Source of the DNA: Bacillota bacterium
GTDB taxonomy: Bacteria > Bacillota > Clostridia > Christensenellales > SZUA-584
Reading direction: 5' to 3'
Assembly (NCBI GenBank): GCA_023441905.1
Contig: JAEZNC010000084.1
Location: 1-17,301 of the forward strand
DNA: 17,301 bases
Made by a program: the position numbers and the translations under genes. Below are positions 1 through 7,235 of this stretch, in pieces (within the stretch, counting starts at the first letter, position 1; each line of letters starts with the position of its first letter). Below the pieces are notes generated by a model. It did not search any database, was not told the origin of the DNA, and saw only the letters and a program-made list of their open reading frames with translations.

Positions 1-2
1 CA

Positions 3-1913
3 GCGATGGATTACGAAGCCATGTGGGCGCAGACAGACCCCGCCGTAACGATTGATAAGGACGGCTTTATTGATAAATACAAGGCCATATTTTCAGGGCT
101 GGGCGTTAAAGAGGTGACGGTTGACAACATCAACGGGCCGGATGATAACGGCCGGTTTACATACACCGCCACTTACAAAACAGAGGATTACGGCGACTAT
201 ACCAACGAGTATACCGTGCAAATGGTCAATACCGCAAAAGGCTGCTTTGTCTTCTGGAATTATTCCTTGATTTTCCCCGAGATGGAGCCAGGCTCCACGG
301 TTCAGATACAAACGCTGAAAGCGACGCGCGGTGAGATTTTCGCCGCGGACGGCTCGCTGCTCGCGCGCAACACCTATGCTGATACGCTGTATTTGGATGT
401 ATCGAAGGTCAAAGATATTGTTGAGGTGGCCAAAATCGCCTGCCCGTTGACCGGCATGACACCGCCGGAGCTTGCGGATATTCTGTACAGAGCGAAAAAA
501 GGGAATCAAACGATCATGAAGCTCGATGCCTTTTTTCCTGGCGAACTGACAGAAGATCAGAAGCAGAGCATATTGGCTGTACCGGGCCTTGGTATTGACA
601 ACAAGATGTACACACCCATACGTGATTACCCGCTGAAGGACAGCGCCGCGCATATCGTGGGCTATACGGGGTTTTTAAACGAAGACGATATGCCTGAGGG
701 CTATAAGGCTTCGGACAGAGTGGGCGTATCGGGGCTTGAAGCCGCGTTTGAAACGCAGCTGCGCGGCAAGGACGGCAAGATCATTTATATAAAAGACAAA
801 TGGGGAAAAAACAGCCGTACGCTTTGGGAAGAGCCGATGGAGGAAGGCCAGGACTTAAGGCTCGCGATTAAGCCGGATTTGCAAACAAGGGCCTATCAGG
901 CGCTGGCGAGCAACCTCAGCCTGGAGGAGGGCCAGTCGGGCGTTGCGATTGTGTTGAACGCGGATACCGGGGATGTGGAGGCAATGACTTCATTCCCGTC
1001 TTATGACAACAATTGGTTTACGTTCAGCCTTTCGGACGAAACGGCCGATTATCTTTTCAAATCAGACTTTCAGCCGCTGTTGTTTCTCGCGACGCAGGGA
1101 AGCTATCCGCCCGGCAGCGTGATCAAGCCGTTCTCGGCAACGGCCGCCCTTGAGGCGGGCATGATCACACCGGACAGTGAATTCGACGGCGTGATTGAGG
1201 ACAACCTGTGGCAGCCCGAGGAAGATGTGAGGGTCAAGCGTATCAACGACAAAGCGGGGTCGCCCTTAAAGCTCGCGAATGCGCTCAAATCGTCTGACAA
1301 TATTTTTTTCGCGTGGGCGGCGCTGCGTCTGGGCGCGGACAAGCTGATGGAATATTACGAACGCGTGGGCTTCAATCAGGCGATGCCGTTTGACCTGCCC
1401 GTCAAAACATCGAGTGACAAAAGGCCGTCGACGATGATGAAGGATCAGCTGCTCGCCGATATGGGCTACGGGCAGGGGGAGCTTGTGATTACGCCGCTGC
1501 AGATGGCCGCCATGTACACGGCGTTTGCGAACAAAACCGGTAATATCATGCAGCCCGTACTTGTAAAAAGCCTGTGCCGCACGGAAGGCACCGATTATGT
1601 GACGCTGAGCAAAAAGGACCCGGTGGCTTGGATTGAGAACGCGGTGTCTCAAAGCACGCTTGATACATTAACGCCCATGTTGAAAACAGTTATCGACAAC
1701 GGAACAGGCCATGATGCGAAAATACCCGGCGTGCCGATGGCGGGCAAAACGGGCACCGCGGAAATCGGCAACGACAAAGCACGTGAAATATCTTGGTTTG
1801 CGTGCTACTGGCTCGACGGCTATTACGACCGGCTCGCGCTGGTGATGGTGGATGTGGCCACCGAAAAAGGCCCGGTGAAATTTGCCATTGCGAACGAGCT
1901 GCTTGCGCCATAA
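3..1913 (+). CDS. Penicillin-binding protein, MecA_N-type transpeptidase (5' end outside window)
   Basis: A membrane-anchored class B peptidoglycan transpeptidase that cross-links stem peptides outside the cell. The frame is open to the left edge, so the N-terminal membrane anchor and true start are missing; numbering here is from the first ATG at 6. Residues about 1-90 look like the NTF2-like MecA_N domain, about 95-260 like the PBP dimerisation domain (motif TRGEIFAADGSLLAR), and about 290-635 are the transpeptidase. All three active-site motifs are present: S371-V-I-K374 (nucleophile Ser371), S430-D-N432 and K581-T-G583. The gene ends in three consecutive in-frame TAA codons (1911-1919). 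A GNAT gene follows after 24 nt with its own AGGAGG. MecA_N proteins are often low-affinity PBPs, but resistance cannot be inferred from this sequence. Family assignment is certain, substrate role less so. Confidence 0.93.
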   Translation, partial: AMDYEAMWAQTDPAVTIDKDGFIDKYKAIFSGLGVKEVTVDNINGPDDNGRFTYTATYKTEDYGDYTNEYTVQMVNTAKGCFVFWNYSLIFPEMEPGSTVQIQTLKATRGEIFAADGSLLARNTYADTLYLDVSKVKDIVEVAKIACPLTGMTPPELADILYRAKKGNQTIMKLDAFFPGELTEDQKQSILAVPGLGIDNKMYTPIRDYPLKDSAAHIVGYTGFLNEDDMPEGYKASDRVGVSGLEAAFETQLRGKDGKIIYIKDKWGKNSRTLWEEPMEEGQDLRLAIKPDLQTRAYQALASNLSLEEGQSGVAIVLNADTGDVEAMTSFPSYDNNWFTFSLSDETADYLFKSDFQPLLFLATQGSYPPGSVIKPFSATAALEAGMITPDSEFDGVIEDNLWQPEEDVRVKRINDKAGSPLKLANALKSSDNIFFAWAALRLGADKLMEYYERVGFNQAMPFDLPVKTSSDKRPSTMMKDQLLADMGYGQGELVITPLQMAAMYTAFANKTGNIMQPVLVKSLCRTEGTDYVTLSKKDPVAWIENAVSQSTLDTLTPMLKTVIDNGTGHDAKIPGVPMAGKTGTAEIGNDKAREISWFACYWLDGYYDRLALVMVDVATEKGPVKFAIANELLAP

Positions 1914-1937
1914 TAATAACAACACATAGGAGGACGT

Positions 1938-2402
1938 ATGATTACGAGCGCTTTTATTCCGGGCACGGAGGATTTATCCGAACCGTTCTACGTGCGCAAA
2001 GAGGTTTTTGTGAAAGAACAGCATGTCTCCGAGGAGGAGGAATTTGACGAACACGACACTTCGGCGCTGCATCTGATTGTTTATGTGGACGAACAGACAG
2101 CGGCCACAGGACGCATCTGGCATGACGGGAAGAATTTTCGTATCGGGCGGCTCGCCGTTTTGCAGCCGTTTCGCGGACAGCAGATCGGCGACTTGGCGCT
2201 GCGGCTGCTGCTCTACAAGGCGTTTTCGTCGGGTGCTGAAGTCATAGAGATCAGCGCGCAGACTTATATTATCCCGCTGTACAAAAAGTTTGGTTTTAAA
2301 GAATACGGAGAAGAATATCTGGAAGCCGGGATACCGCATATGGCCATGAGAGTGGGCAAAGACGAGGTCGTCTACCCGTCAGCCTGCCAAGGGCATCAAT
2401 GA
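1938..2402 (+). CDS. GNAT family N-acetyltransferase (ElaA/YjcF-like)
   Basis: A 154-residue single-domain GNAT protein expected to transfer an acyl group from acyl-CoA to an amine; the substrate is unknown. The N-terminal block (residues about 18-40, VRKEVFVKEQHVSEEEEFDE) is typical of the ElaA/YjcF branch, whose members share R-x-E-V-F-V-x-E-Q. The acetyl-CoA pyrophosphate loop (motif A) is R-G-Q-Q-I-G-D near residue 80, after the strand RIGRLAVL. Near the C terminus, PLYKKFGFKEYGEEYLEAGIPH matches the usual final strand-helix signature (YxxxGF, then a pocket His). The start is set by AGGAGG at 1928-1933, four bases before the ATG. The stop at 2400-2402 overlaps the ribosome site of the next gene, so the two are probably translated from one mRNA. 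Confidence 0.87.
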   Translation: MITSAFIPGTEDLSEPFYVRKEVFVKEQHVSEEEEFDEHDTSALHLIVYVDEQTAATGRIWHDGKNFRIGRLAVLQPFRGQQIGDLALRLLLYKAFSSGAEVIEISAQTYIIPLYKKFGFKEYGEEYLEAGIPHMAMRVGKDEVVYPSACQGHQ

Positions 2403-2411
2403 GGAGAAGAC

Positions 2412-2813
2412 ATGGAGATTGAACTCAAAACAGGGCTTTCGGCGCAGGCTAAAATGACTGTACAAAGCAAGGACACCGCGATAAATGTGGGCAGCGGGCT
2501 CGCGGAGGTGTATGCCACGCCCATGATGATCGCGCTGATGGAGAAGGCGGCGTATACGACGGTGCAGCCGTTGCTGCCGCAGGGCTATTCAACGGTCGGT
2601 ATTCGTATCGACGCATCGCATCTCGCCGCGACGCCGGTGGGCATGACGGTGCGGGCTGTCGCCACGCTGATTGAGGTGAGCGGGAAAAAGCTCGTTTTCG
2701 ATATCGAGGCGTTTGACGCACGGGATAAAATCGGAGAAGCGCGGCACGAGCGCTATGTGGTGGAAGACAGCCGGTTCACACAGAAGGCATATGCGAAAGC
2801 GGCCGTCACATGA
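2412..2813 (+). CDS. FlK-like hotdog-fold acyl-CoA thioesterase
   Basis: A 133-residue hotdog-fold protein resembling fluoroacetyl-CoA thioesterase FlK and the related thioesterase-like family. The FlK catalytic triad (known as Thr42, Glu50, His76) has exact counterparts at the same spacing: T36 in the motif YATPMM, E44 in ALMEKAA, and H70 in DASHLAATPVG. It probably hydrolyses an acyl-CoA in the cytosol, perhaps in metabolite repair; the real substrate is unlikely to be fluoroacetyl-CoA in this setting. The ribosome site GAGGAG (2401-2406) sits on the stop of the GNAT gene. The stop overlaps the next start as ATGA (2810-2813), implying translational coupling with the PHP gene. An acetyltransferase-thioesterase pair suggests acyl-group handling, but no pathway can be named. 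Confidence 0.85.
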   Translation: MEIELKTGLSAQAKMTVQSKDTAINVGSGLAEVYATPMMIALMEKAAYTTVQPLLPQGYSTVGIRIDASHLAATPVGMTVRAVATLIEVSGKKLVFDIEAFDARDKIGEARHERYVVEDSRFTQKAYAKAAVT

Positions 2814-3640
2814 AAGCCGATCTGCACATTCACACCACGTTTTCGGACGGCGAGCTGACGCCGGATGAGGTGGCCCGCAGAGCGGCGCAGATGGGGCTGG
2901 ATGCCTTTGCGATTACGGATCATGACGAATGCCGCGGTTTTGGCGCGCTGACGGATACGCTTGGCGTCACGGCGGTTGCGGGCATTGAACTGGCCGCTCA
3001 GATGGACGGCGAGGTGCATGTGCTGGGTTACCGTATCGACTGCAGCCATCCGGGGCTGGTCGCTCATGTGGAAAAAGCCGCGAATTCACGTTATCACAGG
3101 GCTTGTGAAATTGTGGAACGGCTGCGGGCCGATGGCTATGAGCTGGGCATGGATGAGGTGCTGAGCGCCTGCGGCGGTGACGTGGTCGGGCGGCCGCACA
3201 TCGCTTCGGTGCTTGTGAATAAGGGGTACGCATCGTCGGTGACGGAAGCGTTTGAAAGGTACCTTGGCAGCAGTGCACCCTATTATGTGCCGCAGAACCG
3301 GATTGCGGTGGACCGTGCGGCGCAGATGATACGTGAAGCGGGGGGCCTTCCGGTGCTCGCGCACCCTGGGCTGCTGCCCGGCAGCGTTTTTTCGCGCCTG
3401 ATGCCCCGTCTCAAGGAAATGGGATTTTGGGGTATCGAAGCGTATCATCCCATACATACGGACGGACAGTGTATCGAATTTGAGAGCCTTGCGAGATCCG
3501 GCGGGTTGTATGTGACGGCAGGCAGTGACTATCACGGCAGCGCGACGCCACGCGTGGGAATTGGTGAAGAAATCCGAACCAGCCGTTTTTTGGAGCGAAG
3601 TTTGTTTGTTTTGATCAATGAAAGCGAAAAAAGGTCATAA
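2810..3640 (+). CDS. PHP-domain metal-dependent phosphoesterase (TrpH / RNase AM-like)
   Basis: A 276-residue PHP-domain hydrolase. The multi-metal ligand set can be read off in order: DLHIHTTFSDG (residues 4-14), ITDHDE (about 35-40), GIELAAQ (about Glu60), HVLGY (about 70), a GRPHIA histidine (about 129), LAHPG (about 185) and SDYHG (about 240). This pattern is that of the TrpH/YciV group, whose studied members remove phosphate from 3',5'-nucleoside bisphosphates or trim RNA 5' ends exonucleolytically. The start overlaps the stop of the thioesterase gene by ATGA, with no separate ribosome site needed. It is the last gene of the PBP-led cluster; a new promoter follows at 3659. No terminator is obvious in the short gap before it. 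Nucleotide-phosphatase function is inferred from family membership. Confidence 0.88.
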   Translation: MKADLHIHTTFSDGELTPDEVARRAAQMGLDAFAITDHDECRGFGALTDTLGVTAVAGIELAAQMDGEVHVLGYRIDCSHPGLVAHVEKAANSRYHRACEIVERLRADGYELGMDEVLSACGGDVVGRPHIASVLVNKGYASSVTEAFERYLGSSAPYYVPQNRIAVDRAAQMIREAGGLPVLAHPGLLPGSVFSRLMPRLKEMGFWGIEAYHPIHTDGQCIEFESLARSGGLYVTAGSDYHGSATPRVGIGEEIRTSRFLERSLFVLINESEKRS

Positions 3641-3658
3641 TTACATTATGCATAGATA

Positions 3659-3687
3659 TTGATTGTGCCTCGTATAAGTGCTAAAAT
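3659..3687 (+). promoter_or_regulatory. SigmaA-type promoter for the PRPP synthetase gene
   Basis: TTGATT (3659-3664), 17-bp spacer, TAAAAT (3682-3687). Predicted transcription start is about 3694. The ATG at 3688 lies between the -10 box and this start, so it could not be translated from this transcript; the TTG at 3727 can. Confidence 0.6.
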
Positions 3688-3726
3688 ATGCGCGTGACCG
3701 GGAGTAAACATAAGGTGGGTAAAAAG

Positions 3727-4710
3727 TTGAATTCCTTTGACAGCGACATAAAGGTTTTTGCGGGTTCGTCGGGTATGCCATTTGCAAAAAAAATGTGCAA
3801 GTATCTCGGCAATGATTTAGGGGACTCAGAAGTTATCACATTTTCAGATGGAAACATTTTCTTAAGAATCAAAGAAACAGTCAGAAATAAGGACGTCTAT
3901 GTTGTTCAGCCAATCGGTATGAATCCGAACAATGAGTTTGTGGAAATACTTTTTTGGATGGACGCTTTAAAACGTGCCAGCGCGAATTCGGTAACAGCGT
4001 TGATACCGTATTTCAGCTATGCAAAAGGCGATAAAAAAGATGAACCGCGCGTATCGATACGTGCCCGTGTGTGCGCAGAAAGCATAGAATTGGCCGGTGC
4101 CGACAGGATTGTTGTGATGGATCTTCACAGCGCTCAGGTACAAGGCTTTTTTAAAAAACCGGTTGATCATTTGCTTTCGCTGCCGATTATGTGTGAATAC
4201 GTAAAAGGCCTTGATATTATGAAGAATATCTGCGTGGTATCGCCCGATGCAGGATATGCCAAAACGGCGCGCAAATACGCCGATTATCTGCACTGCCCCG
4301 TGGCCATTGGTGACAAAACGCGCTACGGACATGATGAAAATGCGCATGTGCTTTCCATCATCGGCGATGTCAAGGGCAAGAACTGCATGATCGTGGATGA
4401 CTTCACGGTATCTGGCGGCACATTGGTGGATACGGCCAACGCGCTGAAAAAACATGGCGCGAACCGAATCATCGCCTGCCTCTCGCATGTGATCGTACGT
4501 GAAAAGGGTTTAAAAGCCATTGAGGACAGCCCGATTGAAATGGTGGTGGGCACCGACAGCGTTCAAAACCCCATCGTTTCAAAATCCAAAAAATTCGTAT
4601 CTGTATCGGTGGCACCGCTGTTTGCGGAGGCTGTGCTGCGAATCCATGAAAAGGAATCGGTCAGCCCCTTGTTTTCCAAAGTCCCCAAGAAAGTTGTCGA
4701 AGACATCTAA
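3727..4710 (+). CDS. prs: Divergent ribose-phosphate pyrophosphokinase (PRPP synthetase)
   Basis: Makes PRPP from ribose 5-phosphate and ATP in the cytosol, feeding purine, pyrimidine, NAD, His and Trp synthesis and the Hpt salvage enzyme encoded downstream. Family marks: FSDGNIFLRIKETVRNKDVYVVQ (ATP region), MDLHSAQVQGFF, VVSPDAGYAKTARKYADYL, and the PRPP loop VDDFTVSGGT. The start is TTG 3727: AAGGTGGG at 3712-3719 is seven bases upstream, the protein then begins right before the conserved IKVFAGSS strand, and the in-frame ATG at 3688 falls upstream of the predicted transcription start. From TTG the protein is 327 residues, near the usual 310-320. Several usual residues differ: YARQDRK becomes YAKGDKK, the catalytic-loop DKRR becomes DKTR, and DDIIDTAGT becomes DDFTVSGGT. 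It may be a second, specialised paralogue. Confidence 0.85.
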   Translation: MNSFDSDIKVFAGSSGMPFAKKMCKYLGNDLGDSEVITFSDGNIFLRIKETVRNKDVYVVQPIGMNPNNEFVEILFWMDALKRASANSVTALIPYFSYAKGDKKDEPRVSIRARVCAESIELAGADRIVVMDLHSAQVQGFFKKPVDHLLSLPIMCEYVKGLDIMKNICVVSPDAGYAKTARKYADYLHCPVAIGDKTRYGHDENAHVLSIIGDVKGKNCMIVDDFTVSGGTLVDTANALKKHGANRIIACLSHVIVREKGLKAIEDSPIEMVVGTDSVQNPIVSKSKKFVSVSVAPLFAEAVLRIHEKESVSPLFSKVPKKVVEDI

Positions 4711-4820
4711 CTTGCAAGTGTGAAATATAACGGCTTCATTTTTCGGGAGAAAAACGGCTTAAAGGTGCTATATGGCCTACATATTTGAATAGAAGTGAGA
4801 ATCGTATTGCATAAAAACAC

Positions 4821-4848
4821 TTGCATTTTGAATGGCGTATGCTATAAT
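4821..4848 (+). promoter_or_regulatory. Promoter of the ANTAR gene or its leader RNA
   Basis: TTGCAT (4821-4826), 16-bp spacer, perfect TATAAT (4843-4848). Predicted start is about 4855, placing a 135-nt leader before the start codon at 4990. The gap 4711-4820 before it shows no recognisable gene and no clear terminator for prs. Confidence 0.6.
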
Positions 4849-4860
4849 AACATTATGTAG

Positions 4861-4914
4861 AAGAAACGACGACGTTTGTTCGGGGCCCCAGCCTTGGATG
4901 AACGTCTTTTCTTT
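4861..4914 (+). terminator. Leader terminator (attenuator) upstream of the ANTAR gene
   Basis: The arms 4871-4886 and 4891-4906 pair over 16 bp without interruption around the loop CCCA (4887-4890). Five pairs are G-U, so the structure forms in plus-strand RNA and not in the complement. It is followed directly by TTTTCTTT (4907-4914). It begins about 16 nt after the predicted transcription start, so it would stop the transcript before the ANTAR coding region. A competing hairpin, 4861-4868 with 4873-4880 (seven pairs and one G-G mismatch, loop ACGA), uses the terminator's 5' arm and could act as an antiterminator. Confidence 0.65.
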
Positions 4915-4989
4915 AATAGAGGATAATAAACTTAACCGATGCGGAAATAAATACGGCCGTATGGACCGGCTGCGATGACGGAGCGGGGT

Positions 4990-5565
4990 ATGGATAAAGC
5001 AACAATCACGGTGGCAATGCAAAGCGAAGAGGTTGCTGAGAAAATTAAATACGCGTTACAGCGCGAGGGATACGCTGTTGGCGATATCTGTACTTCCGGA
5101 AACGAAACGATACGCAAGATACGCACCGGCCCCCCTGATATACTGCTTATCAACTTCGAGATGCCGGACATCACCGGCCTTGAAGTGGCAACGATTATTG
5201 GAGATGAAAACCTGTGCAGCGTCATATTGTTCATTACGAACATGCAAAGAGACTTTTGCGGGTCAATTGTGGAAGACTATGATATCACGCTCTTCTTAAA
5301 ACCCATCAACCGGATTGCGCTCCTTAGCACCCTGGATACGGTGATTCAAAACAGAAGTCGCCTGGGGAGAATGGAGAAGGAGCTCAACGCGCTCAAGCAA
5401 GGCTTGGAGGACCGAAAGACTATTGAACGCGCGAAGGGCATACTGATGAAACGCAAGAGCATTTCCGAAGGGGAAGCTTACCGGAGAATACAGAAAATGA
5501 GCATGGATTCGCGGGTTGCGATGCGGGACATCGCCTTGAAGATCATTGAACTGTCGCAGATGTAA
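4990..5565 (+). CDS. ANTAR-domain RNA-binding antiterminator with degenerate receiver
   Basis: A 191-residue regulator. Residues about 1-120 fold like a response-regulator receiver, 125-140 resemble a coiled-coil linker, and 135-191 are the ANTAR three-helix RNA-binding domain (ERAKGILMKRKSISEGEAYRRIQKMSMDSR). ANTAR proteins bind paired hairpins in nascent RNA and prevent termination. The receiver is abnormal: the phosphoacceptor Asp is Asn55 (LLINFEMPDITGLE) and the N-terminal acidic pair is missing, while the switch Lys is kept in LFLKPIN. It is therefore probably not controlled by ordinary phosphorylation. I chose ATG 4990 because GGAG (4980-4983) lies six bases before it; the in-frame ATG at 4975 has no such site. 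No kinase gene is adjacent. The terminator in its own leader suggests autoregulation. Confidence 0.9.
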   Translation: MDKATITVAMQSEEVAEKIKYALQREGYAVGDICTSGNETIRKIRTGPPDILLINFEMPDITGLEVATIIGDENLCSVILFITNMQRDFCGSIVEDYDITLFLKPINRIALLSTLDTVIQNRSRLGRMEKELNALKQGLEDRKTIERAKGILMKRKSISEGEAYRRIQKMSMDSRVAMRDIALKIIELSQM

Positions 5566-5792
5566 GTTTTTAAGCGGTAACAGTAAGCAGTTGTGAAACC
5601 TCGAACGGCCGTTTTGCGGCATTTCATAGTGAAGAAAAATCCCTGGATTTTGGCCTCTTCTGACAGCTGCCCCATAAGAGCGGATTGGAGGCCGCCGATA
5701 GGCGACAGAAAATGTCTTATAAGCGATTAAATCAGTCACTCCTTCCGGCACATGTATCCTTTTCCCGGTTCTTTGACTATATTGACAGCGTG
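5566..5792. other. Untranslated region after the ANTAR gene
   Basis: No convincing gene on either strand. A small hairpin (AAAATC / GATTTT, 5637-5651, loop CCTG) is present but lacks a good T tract. Transcription from the ANTAR gene probably continues to the terminator at 5793, giving a long 3' untranslated region of about 230 nt. Open frames here on the minus strand run antisense into the ANTAR gene and look like chance. Confidence 0.4.
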
Positions 5793-5816
5793 GCTGCCGT
5801 ATGACGGCAGCTTTTT
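5793..5816 (+). terminator. Rho-independent terminator
   Basis: Perfect 8-bp stem GCTGCCGT / ACGGCAGC (5793-5800, 5804-5811), loop ATG, then TTTTT (5812-5816). It ends the ANTAR transcription unit and insulates mnmE. Confidence 0.85.
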
Positions 5817-5863
5817 GATGTATGTTTACAGACGGCCCGGCTATGTGCAAAATAAAAAAAATA

Positions 5864-5872
5864 TGTTATGAT
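5864..5872 (+). promoter_or_regulatory. Probable extended -10 promoter for mnmE
   Basis: TGTTATGAT (5864-5872) fits an extended -10 element (TG-n-TATGAT). The -35 region is weak but lies in an A-rich stretch. The predicted start near 5879 gives a short leader with AAAGGAG at 5885-5891. Confidence 0.45.
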
Positions 5873-5896
5873 GAGCCCTGAAAAAAAGGAGTTATG

Positions 5897-7234
5897 ATGC
5901 AAAACGACACCATTTACGCACCGGCCACACCGAGCGGCGGCGCGATTGCCGTGATACGCATCTCGGGGCCGGACGCACACAACGTGCTTAGCGCCGTGTT
6001 TCGCGGCAGAGATATCGCGCAGCATGCCCGGCTGACCCGGGGATATATAGAGGATGAAAAAGGGCGCGCGGATGATGTGATGGCGGTGCGCTTTTACGCG
6101 CCGCGCAGTTACACCGGCGAAGACATGGCGGAGATCTACGGCCACGGCGGGCGCATCACTCTGTCGCGCGTGATGAACGCGCTCTCAAAAAACGGGGCGC
6201 GGCTCGCTGCACCCGGGGAATTTACGCAGCGCGCGTTTCTCGCCGGAAAGATGGACTTATCGGCGGCGGGGGCTGTGATGGAGCTGATTGGCGCGAACTC
6301 GGCGGCGGCGGCGGATGCGGCACTGCGCCAATTGTCAGGCGGCCTGTTTCACCGGATCACCGCAGCCCAAAAGAAGCTGACGGATGCGCTCAGCATCATC
6401 GAAGCGGGCATCGAATATCCCGAGGAGGATATCGAGGCGGATATACAAAGGGACGCCGTACCGCTCATTGAAAGCGCGCAACGTGAAGCGCTGCAGCTGG
6501 CGGAATCGTTTGAATCGGGGCGGATGCTCCGCAGCGGCTTTACCGTCGCGATCGTCGGGCGGCCCAACGTAGGGAAATCTTCGCTTTTCAATATGCTCGT
6601 GGATAAAGACCGCGCGATTGTGACAGCGATTCCGGGCACTACGCGTGATGCGGTGGACGATGTGATAATAAAGGATGGGTTTCCCGTCCGGATCATCGAT
6701 ACGGCGGGTATACGCCGCAGCGCCGACGAGGTGGAGCAAATCGGTATAGCCCGCGCACACAGCGCCGCCAAAGACGCCGATATGACGTTTTTTGTGATCG
6801 ACCGGTCGGCGGGCATCACGCCGGAGGATATGGACATATTCTCAACACTCGACGGCGATGTTCTTGCGGTGCTCAACAAATGTGATCTGCCGGCGGCCGT
6901 GACGGCGCAGCAGGCCGGGCTGTCGCTCGAATGTGACTGCATTGAAGTCAGCGCGGCTAAGGGCGAAGGGCGTGACGCGCTGCTCGGCGCGATGAAACTG
7001 CCGGAACTTACAGACGCGGACGATGTGGTGGTCACAAGCGAGCGTCACTGGCAGCTGCTGAATGCGGCGGCGCAAAGCCTCGCGGCGGCGGTGGCGGCGT
7101 TTGAATCGGCAGATTTGGATTGCGTGACGATTGATATCAAGGAAGCGTGGGACAAGCTCGGCGAGATCACGGGCGTCACCGCTACCGAAGAAATCATCAA
7201 CAATATTTTTGATACGTTCTGTTTGGGGAAATAA
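5897..7234 (+). CDS. mnmE: tRNA uridine-34 modification GTPase MnmE
   Basis: With MnmG, MnmE forms the complex that adds the aminomethyl-type group at C5 of wobble uridine-34 in certain tRNAs, using a tetrahydrofolate one-carbon unit and GTP hydrolysis. The N-terminal tetrahydrofolate-binding domain begins TIYAPATPSGGAIAVIRISG. The G domain, inserted in the helical domain, has G1 GRPNVGKS (residues 221-228), G2 in PGTTRD, G3 DTAG and G4 NKCD. The protein ends in CLGK, the conserved C-terminal Cys-x-Gly-Lys that carries the reactive Cys. Two ATGs are adjacent (5894, 5897). AAAGGAG at 5885-5891 sits two bases from the first and five from the second, so I chose the second. Length (445 aa) is normal. 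mnmG follows after one base. Confidence 0.96.
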   Translation: MQNDTIYAPATPSGGAIAVIRISGPDAHNVLSAVFRGRDIAQHARLTRGYIEDEKGRADDVMAVRFYAPRSYTGEDMAEIYGHGGRITLSRVMNALSKNGARLAAPGEFTQRAFLAGKMDLSAAGAVMELIGANSAAAADAALRQLSGGLFHRITAAQKKLTDALSIIEAGIEYPEEDIEADIQRDAVPLIESAQREALQLAESFESGRMLRSGFTVAIVGRPNVGKSSLFNMLVDKDRAIVTAIPGTTRDAVDDVIIKDGFPVRIIDTAGIRRSADEVEQIGIARAHSAAKDADMTFFVIDRSAGITPEDMDIFSTLDGDVLAVLNKCDLPAAVTAQQAGLSLECDCIEVSAAKGEGRDALLGAMKLPELTDADDVVVTSERHWQLLNAAAQSLAAAVAAFESADLDCVTIDIKEAWDKLGEITGVTATEEIINNIFDTFCLGK

Positions 7235-7235
7235 C

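Noticed and set aside
4961..4978. Five-codon upstream ORF (MDRLR) before the ANTAR gene
   Set aside because: No ribosome site; overlap with the ATG at 4975 is likely accidental because the preferred start is 4990.
5296..5850. Minus-strand 184-codon frame opposite the end of the ANTAR gene
   Set aside because: Largely antisense to a clear gene, no recognisable domain, and it starts beyond a plus-strand terminator.
7131..7235. N-terminal extension of mnmG into mnmE
   Set aside because: The FAD-binding strand begins eight residues after ATG 7236, so the extension is an out-of-frame reading of mnmE.
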